From assembly GCA_903813345.2 (NCBI GenBank), contig CAIIXF020000001.1, positions 59,971,885-60,035,884 on the forward strand: a stretch of 64,000 bases of DNA, read 5' to 3'. Both the position numbers and the translations under genes were made by a program. Shown piece by piece: positions 12,071 through 25,000 of the stretch (its first letter is position 1; every line of letters starts with the position of its first letter). Source of the stretch: Owenia fusiformis. Lineage: Eukaryota; Annelida; Polychaeta; Sabellida; Oweniidae. The notes beneath the pieces were generated by a model, which saw only the letters and a program-made list of their open reading frames with translations, had not been told where the DNA came from and made no database searches.

Positions 12071-12847
12071 TTGTTCACGTCTGTGCCTTGTTAAATGAAA
12101 CACTGAACTTCAATACAAGCCCTTTTAAACATATGCAAATGAACTACATGTACTGCATATTTCTCATAGAAACCAAACATGTCAAAATTCTACAATCATG
12201 AAAAGTTGCCTAAGGTTCATATGGTGGGTTGTTATAGAAGTGATAGAAGGCTCAGCTGTTTTAACTTAGCATATCTTATCATGCATGTGGAATGGGTTCT
12301 TTAACATTCCATTGCATTCCAGCGCTGCTTTTTATTGATTTTGAAGTAATCCTGCATAGACTTTTTAGGTATTTATACCTGTGCAACAACTCCACAACTT
12401 CATCTTTTCACACTTTAACAAAAATTAAATGCTCTTTCCAATGGTATATAGTATGTGTGTGTACCTCTTCCTGTTTATGCTGTGAATAGGGGGCACAACG
12501 TCATTCAACACATCATAGTTTTGTGCACTTATCTATGTTTTCTGATAAGTTTCTATTTCTGCTGTATTTTTTAGCATGTCTAATATAATGAACGATGTCA
12601 ACAATTATGTCAACAATGATGTCAACAGTTTTGTGTTATAAATAACCGATAGATGATAAGAAAATTATCTGAACTTGATTTTGAGAAATTAATGTAGTCT
12701 AAAAGTAAGGATATAAATACAAGAGCTGAATATAGTCGGTAGTCTAAAAATGGATTATTTGTAGCAGACTCTATCTTTATTATCAGAATTATTGTAGAAA
12801 AAAGTATACACCAGGCTTAATACATATCAAAATCTTTCTGGTTTCAG

Positions 12848-12886
12848 GACTATCATATCTTGAGGAAAGAGGGCAGCACACTAGTT
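12848..12886 (+). pseudogene. Possible degenerate extra last exon of gene A
   Basis: After a 'TTTCTGGTTTCAG' acceptor-like sequence, the stretch resembles the PLSCR last exon ('GATTTTATGTATTTTGAG'-type) but is one base short before 'CTTGAGGAAAGA'. In-frame use would therefore shift off the DFMYFE pattern. It may be a dead copy of the alternative last exons seen in gene B. The match is short, so this is tentative. Confidence 0.3.
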
Positions 12887-13030
12887 ATCTTAATAGCACT
12901 ATTTTTATATCATAACCACAACAACATAGGGATGTCCTATTATGTTAACACCACAACAAACTCATTGATGGATTTACTATTATATTTTAACAACAACATA
13001 CACAATTAGAGATGTACTCATAATAGGCAC

Positions 13031-13180
13031 AACAACATACTCAATGAGGGATGTACTTTCATATTATAACAACATACTCAATGAGGGATGTACTTTCATA
13101 TTATAACAACATACTCAATGAGGGATGTACTTTCATATTATAACAACATACTCAATGAGGGGTGTACTCTCATATTATAA
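13031..13180. repeat. 37-bp minisatellite, four copies
   Basis: 'ACATACTCAATGAGGG(A/G)TGTAC' recurs at 13035, 13072, 13109 and 13146, a period of 37 bp. It lies between genes A and B. Confidence 0.85.
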
Positions 13181-13633
13181 CAACAGCATACACGGTGTGG
13201 GATTTACTCATACAGTATAATAGGCACAACAGCTCAGGAGGTGTTGTTACTTAACCTTATACAAGGACTTACGCATAAAATTCATGATCTAGTCTTAATG
13301 AGAACTCTCACAAATCACAGTGTGACTATATAAATAAAAAAGAGTTATTATGAGAAAGTGATTTGGGGCTGCTGATATTGAGCCTGCCATGCCTTTGAAA
13401 CCCTGAAGGAATGTACAACTTTAAACAAAATTTCTTGAAGAATATTCTGATATTTCTCATTGCCCTAATTTTAAAAAATATCATAAACTATGTGCTTTAA
13501 ATATTGCCTGGGATATTTAAATTACAAGAATCCTCATCTACAATGTATTCAAAATTTGAAAGAAAATAAGAAAAATTATGAAACAGTGGTTTCAGCACTG
13601 GTAACCACATTTCAATATTATATACTGTACTTC

Positions 13634-14028
13634 TACTTAATTTGGCGTTACTTATTTTGGCGGATTTGCAGTTTTGAACATTCCGTGACTACTTAATTTG
13701 CCGGACTTGCAATATTAAAAAAATTTTGGATTTGCAATATTGGAAATTCTGGCGAACTTCAAAGGATGAACTTATAGCCCAATTTATCCTTGTTGATATC
13801 CTTTGACTATCGTTTGACTAGTAGATTGTCATTGGTTCATTTAAAATAGTTGAGAATTGACATATTATTGTTTTGAAAAATTTTGAAAAAACATATTTAA
13901 CTGGAAAATGTGGTAAATTCTGTGCAGTGAGAATCCTCAGTATTTAAGGGATTTGCTGTCAACTTAATATGGCAGACTTATAGCAATTTGGCAAATCTGC
14001 CAAATTAAAATGGCCACCAAATTAAGTA
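13634..14028. mobile_element. ~395-bp MITE-like element
   Basis: TACTTAATTTGG at 13634-13645 is matched in inverse orientation by CCAAATTAAGTA at 14017-14028, and 'TTTGGCGGATTTGC'-like sequence extends the inverted similarity inward. Related words (TTAATTTGGCAGATTCGCC) also occur near 57.96 kb. There is no coding capacity. Confidence 0.55.
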
Positions 14029-15344
14029 TGAATCTAAAAGAATGTCTTCAGTACATAGTTGTAAGAATTTAGAAATCCAAGAAGTATCATCAGGGTGTAT
14101 GATCTGTGAATAAGTTTTAATCTCTCATATATTCTCCATGTATTACCACCCTACCCCTAGTTGAAAGGGTGGTGCTGCATTGCACAAAAACCTGATGTAA
14201 AACTAGCCCCTTATGTTTCCAGATTTGACCAATGTATGAGATGTATCAAATCATTCGTAATATGCTTATTAATAAGAACATTTTGAACTTGCTATTTCAC
14301 TGTATTAGTCCATTACAATGATCTGAGAATGATATTCCAGTGCTTTATTTTGAGCAATGTACTCAGAATTATATGTCTCAATTTAAATGATATTAGATTT
14401 TAGAATTATTTTACTGTATTAGTTGGAGAAGGGTTTTAATTCTGATATTCTATCTTTTACAATATAAACTTCAACAACAAGATTTGAATATTGTATTTAG
14501 AACTCCAATTGTATTAGTTCGCGAGGAGCAGTATTGGGAGATACAAAGTATGAACAAATGTACATATCACATTTTATTTTATTGTCTACTTGTGTATTAA
14601 CATTTACTTTGAGGGTTCCTTACTTTAAAGGCTGTTATTTATCTTACTTGACAAGAACTAATGCACTTAAAACTAATGAATGAGTGTGAATGAATTGATT
14701 TATGAATCAAACTGCAAGAAATAATTACATCGAGTAGTGCCATTTACTGAACAAAATTTACATTTTTATTGTTACTTTAAATTCTATAATTATAAAAATC
14801 TTACAGGAATATAACATTTTTTGTGTATAAAATGAGTTTTAACTCATAATATAGGAATTTTTCTTTATTGTACATTATTCATTACTGTCTCGACTTCATT
14901 TTATAATTATTTTATTCGTAGTAGACAGAAGAGATGGATTTTAAATTATTGACTGTTGTGGACAAACATAATGACTTTTGATAAAGGAATATTCATCAAT
15001 GGCCACAATTTCATTTTATAAATTGGTGGATTTTTGCAAACAAGAGATGAATTTTTTTTTGAAATCCAAAATTATTTAATTTAGTTTTCCACAACTGTTT
15101 ATAATTTGATAGCCCTACTCTTAATGATTATTCCGAGATACACCTGCCCAGATGTACATTACAAGTGATATGTTTATTAAATATATAAATGACCTATTAT
15201 GATAGATTGTTTAATTCAATTTTATGTATTTTTCTAAGTTATTTGTTAGATTAATACATCAAAAATGATTGTACAATAATTGTAATCTCAATCATTTTTG
15301 AAGTTTTAAACACTAACAACATTATACATGTTAGATTAATCAGA
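14029..15344. other. Spacer without recognisable gene
   Basis: AT-rich DNA between genes A and B. I see no open frame with family features and no strong repeat. Unrecognised 3' UTR of gene A or 5' UTR of gene B cannot be excluded. Confidence 0.5.
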
Positions 15345-15834
15345 GGCGTAGTGTGGGTATTTTGTGAGAGTACGCCACGAGTGAGCGAAGCGAACGAGTT
15401 CGAGGGGGGTTTGGGGGGGGTTCTCCCCCAAGAAAATTTTAAAATGAGATTGCATTTGAAGCGTCCTGGGTCGGTTTGAAATACGAAATTCCGACTTAAT
15501 CTGGACCAATTAAATGTAAATTATTAGTCTTTTTTATCCAATATACATGTACGTACGCTAACGAACGTAAAGAAGCTCGCAGCGCAGCCGTGCAAAAATA
15601 TATGTATTTCAGAGAGAAAATTTAGATTATTACAACACAATTAAAAAACAAACAACACAGGATTAGAACAAATAATTTATTTGTTTTCATATATGATTGT
15701 TACTGTTACTTTTATCTTACTATTTAAGATCTATCCAGTATTTTTAAAGTGCGGGGCAATTCATTATAAAAAATCATTTTTCTCTCAAATTTGAGAGTAC
15801 GCAATGGCGTTTTTTGCGTATATGACGCTACGCC
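15345..15834. mobile_element. ~490-bp non-autonomous element with GGCGTAG ends
   Basis: GGCGTAG at 15345 and its reverse complement CTACGCC at 15828-15834 bound a segment. Inside is a 'GAGCGAAGCGAACGAG' / 'GGGGGGTTTGGGGGGGG' block typical of dispersed invertebrate repeats, and 'AGAGTACGC' near both ends. There is no coding capacity. Confidence 0.5.
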
Positions 15835-16249
15835 ATTGTTAATGATATGAAGTGATTCAGCTGCTGAACAACAAAATGCAATTTCTTAATTGTTTTGGTT
15901 GTTGCCTTTTGTTGAAATGATAAATGTGTGGTATGATAAGACTCCAGATTGGAACTGAGACTAAGTCTTGCTTTTTACATCATAGTAACTTTTAAAATTT
16001 CAACATCTTCTTAACTCACTTTATTCTTCATCTGATTAGACTTGTATACACAAATGCAAAGAGCTACCGGGTTGATTGCAATTAAGTGGCAAACTCATTT
16101 AAATATGAATAGTACCTGCTGTGCATCCCGTTAGTTGCCAGCTCTCGCCTAAAAAGCAATAGGTGACCTAAATAACGATTTAATCTGCAATTAACACCAA
16201 CTATAACTGTGTTCAGAATTGTAAATAGCGGCGCATATATGCAAAATTG

Positions 16250-16740
16250 ACCAATTTTTTCAAAATCATAGATACAAGTTATCAGAAGTTCAAATCTGAC
16301 TTTAGAATTGAGATTTGACCTTCGATGACCTTCTCAAGGTCAAAAAGGTATTTTTTCAACTGCTTCAAATTGACCATTTTTTCAAAATCATCTACAAGTT
16401 CCCAACAGTTCAAATCTGACTATAGATCTGACCATCAATGACATTCTCAAGGTCAAAAAAGATTTTACCTTCGATGACATTCTCAAGGTCAAAAAGGTTT
16501 TTTTCATCTTGCTTCAAATTTACCAATCTTTTTTTCAAAATCATCCAAAAGTTCTCTGAAGTTCAAATCTGACTTTAGATTTGAGATTTCACCTTTAATG
16601 ATCTTCTCAGGGTCAAAAGAAGTCTTTTTTCAACTTGCTTCAAAGGATAGGTATCGATATGGAGAACTGAATTCAACAATGTTTTTCTCTTAAACCAATC
16701 ATTGAAAACATTCTGTAAAAAAACATGGTATTTTATTTAT
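16250..16740. repeat. Fragment of the AGGTCA-rich repeat family
   Basis: Repeated 'TGACCTTC(G/T)ATGACCTTCTC', 'AGGTCAAAAAGG' and 'TTCAAAATCATC' words are the reverse complement of units at 41.5-42.85 kb. The end at about 16646-16726 (GGTATCGATATGGAGAACTG) matches 41.37-41.44 kb almost base for base. This is an older or partial copy lying between genes A and B. Confidence 0.7.
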
Positions 16741-17199
16741 TTATTTATTTTTTCAAAATCATCTACAAATCAAGTTGTCAGATATTAAAATCTGACTTAA
16801 GATTGAACAAATAATATTGTGAGTATGCAACTAGATGTTGACATTTTGTCATGTAAATGCCTTTTTTCAATTTCACTATCTCAACTTCAGTTCTTGAAAA
16901 GCTTTTACCATGATTCTATTTCTATTTGAAAGCTGATAGATGATTGTTTATTATAAGGCAGCGAAGATCTTTTGAGAAAGAAAAGTGACAATTTATTACA
17001 AAATGTCAAAAATTGACACCCCCTAGGTCACATTGACCTTAACTTGATCTATATTGACCTACTTTTTTAAGAAAATAAAAGTTTCTGAAGAGGTAATAGT
17101 GGTAATTGAATAAGGTTTACAACAATACCAACAATAATGAAATCAGACGTGTAATAATAAATTGCAGAGGGGGCGGTGGTCCAAATGACCCCCTCATTG

Positions 17200-18262
17200 C
17201 GACTTCATGTTATAAAAAAAGGTTGCAGACATAGACAGAGATTTAATAGTCTGAACATTCCGTCTGTCCATCCGTCTGTCTGTCAGCACATTGGTAGCTT
17301 ATTCAAAATCCTCCACGACAATTAGAATGGTTTCACTTTTAAAATGTGTTTATATAAGGTTGTCAATTGTTCCATAAGTGGCGGTCATTTTTATGGCGTA
17401 AAAATCAGGTTTTCAGCTCTTTTTGATAATAACTTCACAAGTTTTCCACCAATTTGTTTGAAATTGCACAGGTACTTTAATTTTTAGGTTATCAATAAGG
17501 CCTACAAGTTTTAGAAAAATAAGTTGCAAAGATTCAAAATGGCCGCCACTTTTATTGCGAAAAACTAAGGTTTTCAGCTTGTCTTTGGTCATAACGCCAT
17601 AAGTATTCCATTAATTTGCTTGAAATTGTACAGGTACCTTTATTTCTAGATTATCAACAATGTCTACAAGTTTCGGCAAAACACGTCGCAAAGATTCAAA
17701 ATGGCCGCCTCTCATATTGCAGAAAAATCAGGCTTTTAGCTCTTTTTATCATAACTTCACAAGTATTCCATTAATTTGCTTAGAATTGTACAGGTACTTA
17801 ATTTCTAAGTTATCAATAATGTCTAGGCCTACAAGCTTCAGCAAAATATGTCACAAAGATTCAAAATGGCTGCCAATTTTATTGTAGAAAAATCAGGTTT
17901 TCAGCTTTTTTGTCATAACTTCACAACTATTTCATCATCAATTTGCTTGAAATTGTACAGGTACCTTGATTTATAGGTAATCAACACTTTGTTTACAAGT
18001 TAGCAAAATATGTTGCAAATTTCAAAATGGCCGCCACTTTTATTGCATAAAAATCAGGTATAAAGCTACCTTTTCGTGTGCTTGTGAAATTCCTCTGTTC
18101 TAACTTCATTATAGAAAATGGTATTTTCATTTCAGCTAGCCAAGTATTTCTTCAAAATTATTATCAACCTTTCATAATGTGCAAAAAACTTATTTTAAGC
18201 TCCTACTGTAAAATATTAAATATATTGAAACCTTCCTATGTGAGCGCAGTACCCATGGTACT
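17200..18262. mobile_element. Second copy of the AGTACCCATGGTACT-ended repeat family
   Basis: It starts with a 'CCGTCTGTCCATCCGTCTGTC' type tract near 17.26 kb. Units of about 165 bp follow, containing 'TTCAAAATGGCCGCC' at about 17535, 17695, 17863 and 18026. It ends in TGTGAGCGCAGTACCCATGG at 18.24-18.26 kb, the same terminus as the 6.3-8.6 kb element. There is no coding capacity. Confidence 0.6.
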
Positions 18263-19017
18263 TTTCATTTACATAAAGCCGCCAAAGTGGTTTAAACTTT
18301 ATATGGGGACTTTAAGTATGACTTCATTATACTCAAATGAAAGGCAATTTAGAGTTAAGATTGCAAATATTGTATTAATTTTCTGATTCAGGTCTCGTAA
18401 AATTCAAAATGGCTGCCTAGTGCCCAATGCAGTATTTTGCAAAAATTTTCTGATTTCTTCAAAGTACAAGCTATATTGTATTCATATTGAAGGAATTTGA
18501 AAGTATTGTTTTTCTGATTTCTGCCTCAAATATTGTATTGTCTTTAGTATCTGTGTCTTTGAATTTAAACTCCAAAACGGTTAATGCTTAATTTGATGGC
18601 AATTCAGATATATCTCATATGTATGTCTGCCAATTTTAATCAAGGTTATAGTATATACTAAATCTTTCATTGTGACATGTACAGATTCATGTACAGTATA
18701 TGGTGTTTGTTGGGATTCGCTACTCCAAGGAGTTGCCGATTACTAGTTCAGTAATATTGTGTAATATGTTACAATTTTGATAGCTTTATGGAAAGTTTCT
18801 GATTGATAGTCATTTACCTTCTGTTAATGAATCAGAATCATTCATACATTAACCACGTTAATATTTATTGGAATTTGAACCAGGGACTAACATATCTCAA
18901 GATAACGTATGCTGGTTGATACTAACGTCAAAACTAACACTGTTTGAATCATTCAGATTAATATATTTAAGCCCTCTGACCAACTCTATTTATTCACATT
19001 ACAGAAGAAGCGTGGAT

Positions 19018-22000
19018 ATGACTGAACCAGCTATACAGTACCAGCCGGGGCAGCAACCCCCACCCCAAGGCTATGCCCAGGGGTATGCACCACCCCAGCA
19101 ATATGGTATGTTTATATATGTATTTTTATTTCACAACATGCGTTTTTATTTAGTTAAAAATTAGCAATGTCAGTGTGTAGGTTGTGTAACTTGGTCTTTA
19201 AAATGTTTACATTTTTTATGTTAATAAAATAATTGTAACATTAACCTATTTACAAAATTTGAGGTCATAACACTTATATGGAATGATGAACCCTTTCTAA
19301 AATAAAATTAAAATTTATCAAGTGCTAAAGAAACATAAAAACCCTGCGTGCAGAGTCTAGTTAGAAACTACCTGTTGCATTCTTTTGAGCTTCGTCTTTG
19401 GTAGATTATAACTAGACTGCGCGCAGGTATGCGAAGCTCTTTTTTAAAAAGTAAGGTCAAACTAATGTAAAAGGTAAAAGAAACACAAAAGCACACAAAA
19501 ACATACCCCTTGCAATAATAGAAATATGTATACTAATTAGGAGGCTATTGGAATAAATACAATTAATGTTGTGAAATGATGGCAAGAGTTTTTTTGAATT
19601 CCTGCATTTGCTCATGAGCTCACAGGTGAATGGACTCCCTTGTTACCATGGCAACTCATTCTCTGATTTACCAAATGTTCAGACAAATATGAAAAGATAC
19701 ATGGCAAAGTTAGAATTGAAAACTAATGCTGTCCACCAGTTCATTAATATTGCAGTAGTACAAGCCACAATGTGAACTCAATGTAAAAGTTTAAAGAGCC
19801 TTAGCTGATATTCATCATCCTAGAAAATTACCCTAGAAAATTCATAAAAATATGTGACTTGGGCAATCAATAGACTTAAACTGAAACCTTTTTTCTGCGT
19901 TAACAAACCTTGAGAAAAATCATTTTTGTACTAATTTGATAAATTACCTTTAAAAATTTAATTAGGTCCAAGTATAGTTATTTCAATTTGAAACTTATAC
20001 AGCTCATTAGATAAGGAATTGCTTTCAAGCTTTGATATTTCAGAAAATGAAGTTTGTACCAAATGATGAATTTATTCCATTGATGGTGAAAGTAAGAGGC
20101 TATTTAGGATCAGAATTACTGACTCTGCCCTTTTGATAAACAGTAATTTACTAATAATTGTCTAATCAATGAAAGTCCCAATATTATACTTTGTTCACAA
20201 ACAAAATATGGTTTCTATTGACTGTAAAGACTATAGCATATATGATTATTATTTAAAGTAGGGATTGCCTAAGTCAGATAAGATAGGATATTATTTGTTG
20301 TTGTTCTAAGCATACTGTACTTTAGACTATAATCTGCCAGCCTAGTAAAATGCAACATATATTGTAATTGTAATAGTGCATGTAGTAATTAAATCTGCTA
20401 TTATGTTCAGAAGCACTCGTTGCCATAAGTCGCGCCCTCAAAACCCGGGTTTGCCGTCATCCAAACCCGCCTTTGCAAAAAAAACGAACGGTGCATTATT
20501 TGACTCGTTCGTGTTATTTTCGAGAGTTTTCAAACCAGAATTTTCATTGCTTTTATTAGAAGGGTTCCTCGTAATTAACTCTTAACTATGGATATGTTGA
20601 CTTAAATGCAACTGACTTTTAAAGAGATGTTTTGCGCATAGGGTTATGAATGAAGTAACTAGTATGATGAACAAGCTCACTGGCGGATCTGGGGGAGGGG
20701 GGGAGACAGCCCCCCCCCCTCCTTGGGTGGGCCCAGAAAAAATTAAGCCCCAAAAAGCCCAAAACGAGTGGGCCTTTTTTGGGCATTACTGGGCCTTTTT
20801 TACTGTTTTGTCAGCCTTGAAATTTGCACCCCCCCCCCTCCCCCTTTGTTGGTTTCTGGATCTGCCCCTGAAGGCAGTGGCCCTGAAGGCAGTGGCCCTG
20901 AAGGCAGTGGCCCTGAAGGCAGTGGCCCTGAAGGCAAGGGGGGATTTTAGTCTGTAAAAAAATTTCTTAGCTTGCACCCTTAAAACCAAAAATTGGGTCC
21001 AATTTTTAAAACAAAGTTAAGGCCCATTTTGATAAATTGGCCAAAAATGCCCTATAATGGCCAAATTATGCCCAAAATACCCATTTCTGAAGGCCTTCCC
21101 AAAAAATTTGGGTCCAAAAAGTTAAAAAAATCTGGGGGGAGCAGGTCCTAGTGTTTTTTTAGTGCAATTAGTAAATACATTGCCAGGTTTGTGAAATGGA
21201 TTAATTTTAGCAAAATGAAGTATATCTGTTGGCACAATCAAGCACAATTGTCACAATCAATCTCTATCTAAAATCACTATATCATGTCATGCCATATCAT
21301 GATCAAATCCCTTCAAGAGATCTTTTTATTGGGTCTAGTAATGCAAATGAGGAGTTGTACATTTAAAATTGAATCATGTTAATGGGAATGAATTGAAGAG
21401 ATGAAGAGAACATTAACAAGTAAATACAATATCAAGTCATTTGGGAGTTGAACCCAAACCAAAGAATATTACTTCCTTGGTGAAGCCCACACAACTTTGA
21501 ACAATATTGTAAAAACACATTTATGTTCATTTTTGACAAACTTGCCCTCTGCTTTTACAAGGACTTGGGACCTTCTAGCTAGGCTAGGTAGCATTACAAG
21601 TTTGTCGGTCTTCACTCTTCACTAAACTTGGACACTCTATTGCTTAGTGGCTTTGCCGTCCATCTTGTTCTTCTCCACTCTTTTCCTATAGGATTTTGTA
21701 CTCCTGGGTATCGCGACTTTAGGAACAAAGGCCAGATTAACCAGGACACAGCTAGTCCCTGGAGTAGGAGCAATCATAACATACCTTGGAGCAGGAGCTG
21801 GAGGAGCACTTGCACTGGAGGTGAATGAAATCAAGTTGGAAGTTGGTTGAGGTTGAAAGGCAAGAGAATCAGGAAGAATCCTCCTGTTCACTCGTGACAT
21901 TCCTTCACCAGCTGTGTTCTTGGGAAGATCGAACATGTGGGGATCATCCACGTTGACTGAGGGCAATGCTGCCACCTTCTTGTCCTACGGGAAGGGATCT

Positions 22001-25000
22001 GCTGATGAAGCACTTGCACTTGACAGGGGTATCCTATCCTAGAGTGTTTCACCAGTTTCAACTAATTTTTCAAATCAAGATGGAGTTTTGCCTAGTTGGT
22101 CTCCTGGTAAGGAGACCATTTTTGTGCTTGCTTTCCTCCACAAGGAGATCAACTGGGCAAAACTCCATCTTGATCTGAAAAAACGTTAACAAGACACACA
22201 GTGATAAATATCGCACTTTGAAGAGCAAACTGGCCACCATGCAATTACCCAGCATGGCCAAAACCTAATCAGACCTTGGCACTAGTCTGCTCTTGCATCT
22301 GTAAACATTTAAAGTTGACAAGGTTAGCGGTTTTCCTGCAATTTTGATGACAAGAATTTATTTGTAGTCTTGAACTTTGGGAAAATTTAGATAACATTGT
22401 TTGTGACCTAATTTGATGACCTTCGACCTTGAAAATTTCCTAAATTTAAATCCAAAATATCAATTTAGAAAATCAACTTTTTTGACCTTTTCAAGGTCAC
22501 TGAAGGTGAATGAAAGGTCAAATCTGTTACCTAGTTTAATGACCTTCACCTTCGACCTTGAAAATTTCATTTTATTTTTATATCTATTTTTCCCCATCAA
22601 GGTATGATGTAAATGACATGCTATTTACATCTTGTGAGTTTCAATGACGCGCGTTTAATTTTATAAAAAATGCCAAACTTTGTGACAAAGAATTTCATCA
22701 CCTATTGTCTTCTCGCTGCAAGCAGGATGAAATTCTTTGTCACAAAGTTTGGCATTTTTTATAAAATCAAACGCGCATGATTGAAACTCACAAGATGTAA
22801 ATAGCATGTCATTTACATCATACCTTGATGGGGAAAAATAGATCTTATATGTTAGAAGTACTAAATAAAAGTTATCGTGAAAATGAGACAGTCGTTCTCG
22901 AGAGAAAAGAGCATAAATGCGCATTTAGAGAGTTTTGGTCCATTTAAAAATCTGTAAAAAATTGGGGTACTTAAAAGCATCGGGAGGCATCATATATTTC
23001 AAATTAGACACGAGGAAGTCAATATTGAGCAAGTTATGGCTATTTTAAATTCAAATAAAACCGTTAACCTGTACCGGTCCAGCTTTTGACCCGTACCGGT
23101 CAATTTTCGTTAGCTGCGTATACCAAGGGTGAAACATAAAATTTAATTTATCTGCTATATATATTATAAGACCCATCAAAGCAGTATTCACATATGCTAA
23201 TATTTAAAAAATTCTCTGAGACAGTCTGCATTGTCAGACACTACAAAATTATTTATCAAATAGATAAAGGCCCCATGTCAAGTTTGGATATATAGTTTTA
23301 ATCATTTAAATATTACTTTTAATGACTTAAAAAACTATTTAGATAGGTTGCTCACTTTGTAATTTTCAAATATTTGAATTTTAAATGGGGCCTTTAATTT
23401 CTTCAGAATATTCCAAATAAGAAACTCACCTGGTATGATTGTGAAAAGACCCAAGCGATGTTGAGCCCCGGGGACATCTGTAGATGGGAAGTGTTACCCT
23501 ACCTTTCACTAATGTCCCAACCTCCATGTACAGAGGAACAGGTTCTCAGATCTAGGTCCAGAAGTTGTGCTCGATAGTATTGCGTCCATCTCTACCTTTA
23601 AAGGTATTGAATGCTTAAAATAATTATCCAACCTTGGGGGACTTTGGGATTTGGGAAACGATTGAAGGACCACATCTCCTGTTGCTTGCAGCAGCTCTGT
23701 ATCTGTCACATCATCTGTGAAAAGATCCTCTTGCTGCCCTTTCTTCACTCCACTGTAAATAAAATAGGTCCATTTCAAAAGATTAATGTGAAAAATATGT
23801 ATTATGATGAGTATAACATACAATGCATTTGCCAGTTTGATCACTTGTGTGCAACAAAGGGTTAGGCTGACCTGAGTGGAAAACTCTGGAGAAGCCCCTA
23901 GGATCATTAAGTGCACTCATTAATAAAATCATTATATCGGACTCAAGATATTATTTGATTTTTAAGATATGTTGACAGGCAAGAGGCAATTTTCATGCAC
24001 CTGTTGTTTTCACAAAATCGCCTGTTGTTTTCAGGGATTTTTCAACTTTTCCATGTTAAATTTATGATATCCATAAATTTTTCCTGTTTTCTTTTATTTA
24101 GCCTGTTGTGAGAAATTCTAGTGAAACCCCTGTGTTTATGTAACACTATAGAGTTCACATTAGCTTCGTCAGGTTTCAAAATAATTTTATAACATGTTTG
24201 TACATACTAGGAAACATACTGTAACAATTATTTTTATACCTCAATCAAACATTTAAACACTAATATATTCACTGTAACAGTGAATATCTTTCAGTGTTTG
24301 AATGTTTGATTTCTAAATTTTGTTATACGTACGTACACGCTAGAAATAAAGTTAGAGATCCTACATATTGTGGATGAAAAAAAATTTTGCATGTGTAAAA
24401 ACTTGAAATAATACTGGGGCCATTCAGAATAATGCTAGAAATAAGACTAGAGCTCTTAACAGCTCCAAAATATTTTTAGCATGTACGCACATATAAGAAT
24501 ATTGCTCGGGCTATTAAGAAAATTCTTACTGCGATTTCCCTGAAATGTTTTACATGTACGTACATGAGAAAATGGATCTATATACTTAATCAGCTTCTGG
24601 GGTCTTTTCTTGGAACACTTAAACTTCTTCATCTCTATGGCCTCTTTGCCCTCCAGAAATGCCATAAGGTACTTGACCAGGGTTGCCTTGTTCTGGCTCA
24701 GGGATGCAGGAGTTGCACACTCTCTGTCGACAGATTCTACAATGTATGCAGCATACCCAAAGAATTCTTTACAAGCCAATTGAAGGTCTGGCCTCTGAAG
24801 GCAGCAAACTGTAACATGAAGTGAGGGAGCCAATCCCACTCTTCCTTCGCACCAGGTCCAGTTTTCTTTGCTTGTGCCAGCGCACCTCAGCTAGGGCCAT
24901 GGCCCTCCCAACAGGCTTCCTCGCCTTATTGACTTGGGCAGCTTTTGCAGCTTTCTTGCTCAGACACAGCTTTCCACTTGATAGTCTCACGAAGAGGCTA

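Noticed and set aside
8569-18262. Helitron 3' end (hairpin plus CTRR)
   Set aside because: The palindrome AGTACCCATGGTACT is followed by CTAA-like bases in one copy but CTTT in the other, has no 10-12 nt gap and lacks a 5' TC signature.
20646-20989. Overlapping ~60-100 codon frames in three registers
   Set aside because: They arise from C-runs and the 15-bp tandem repeat and have no protein-like composition.
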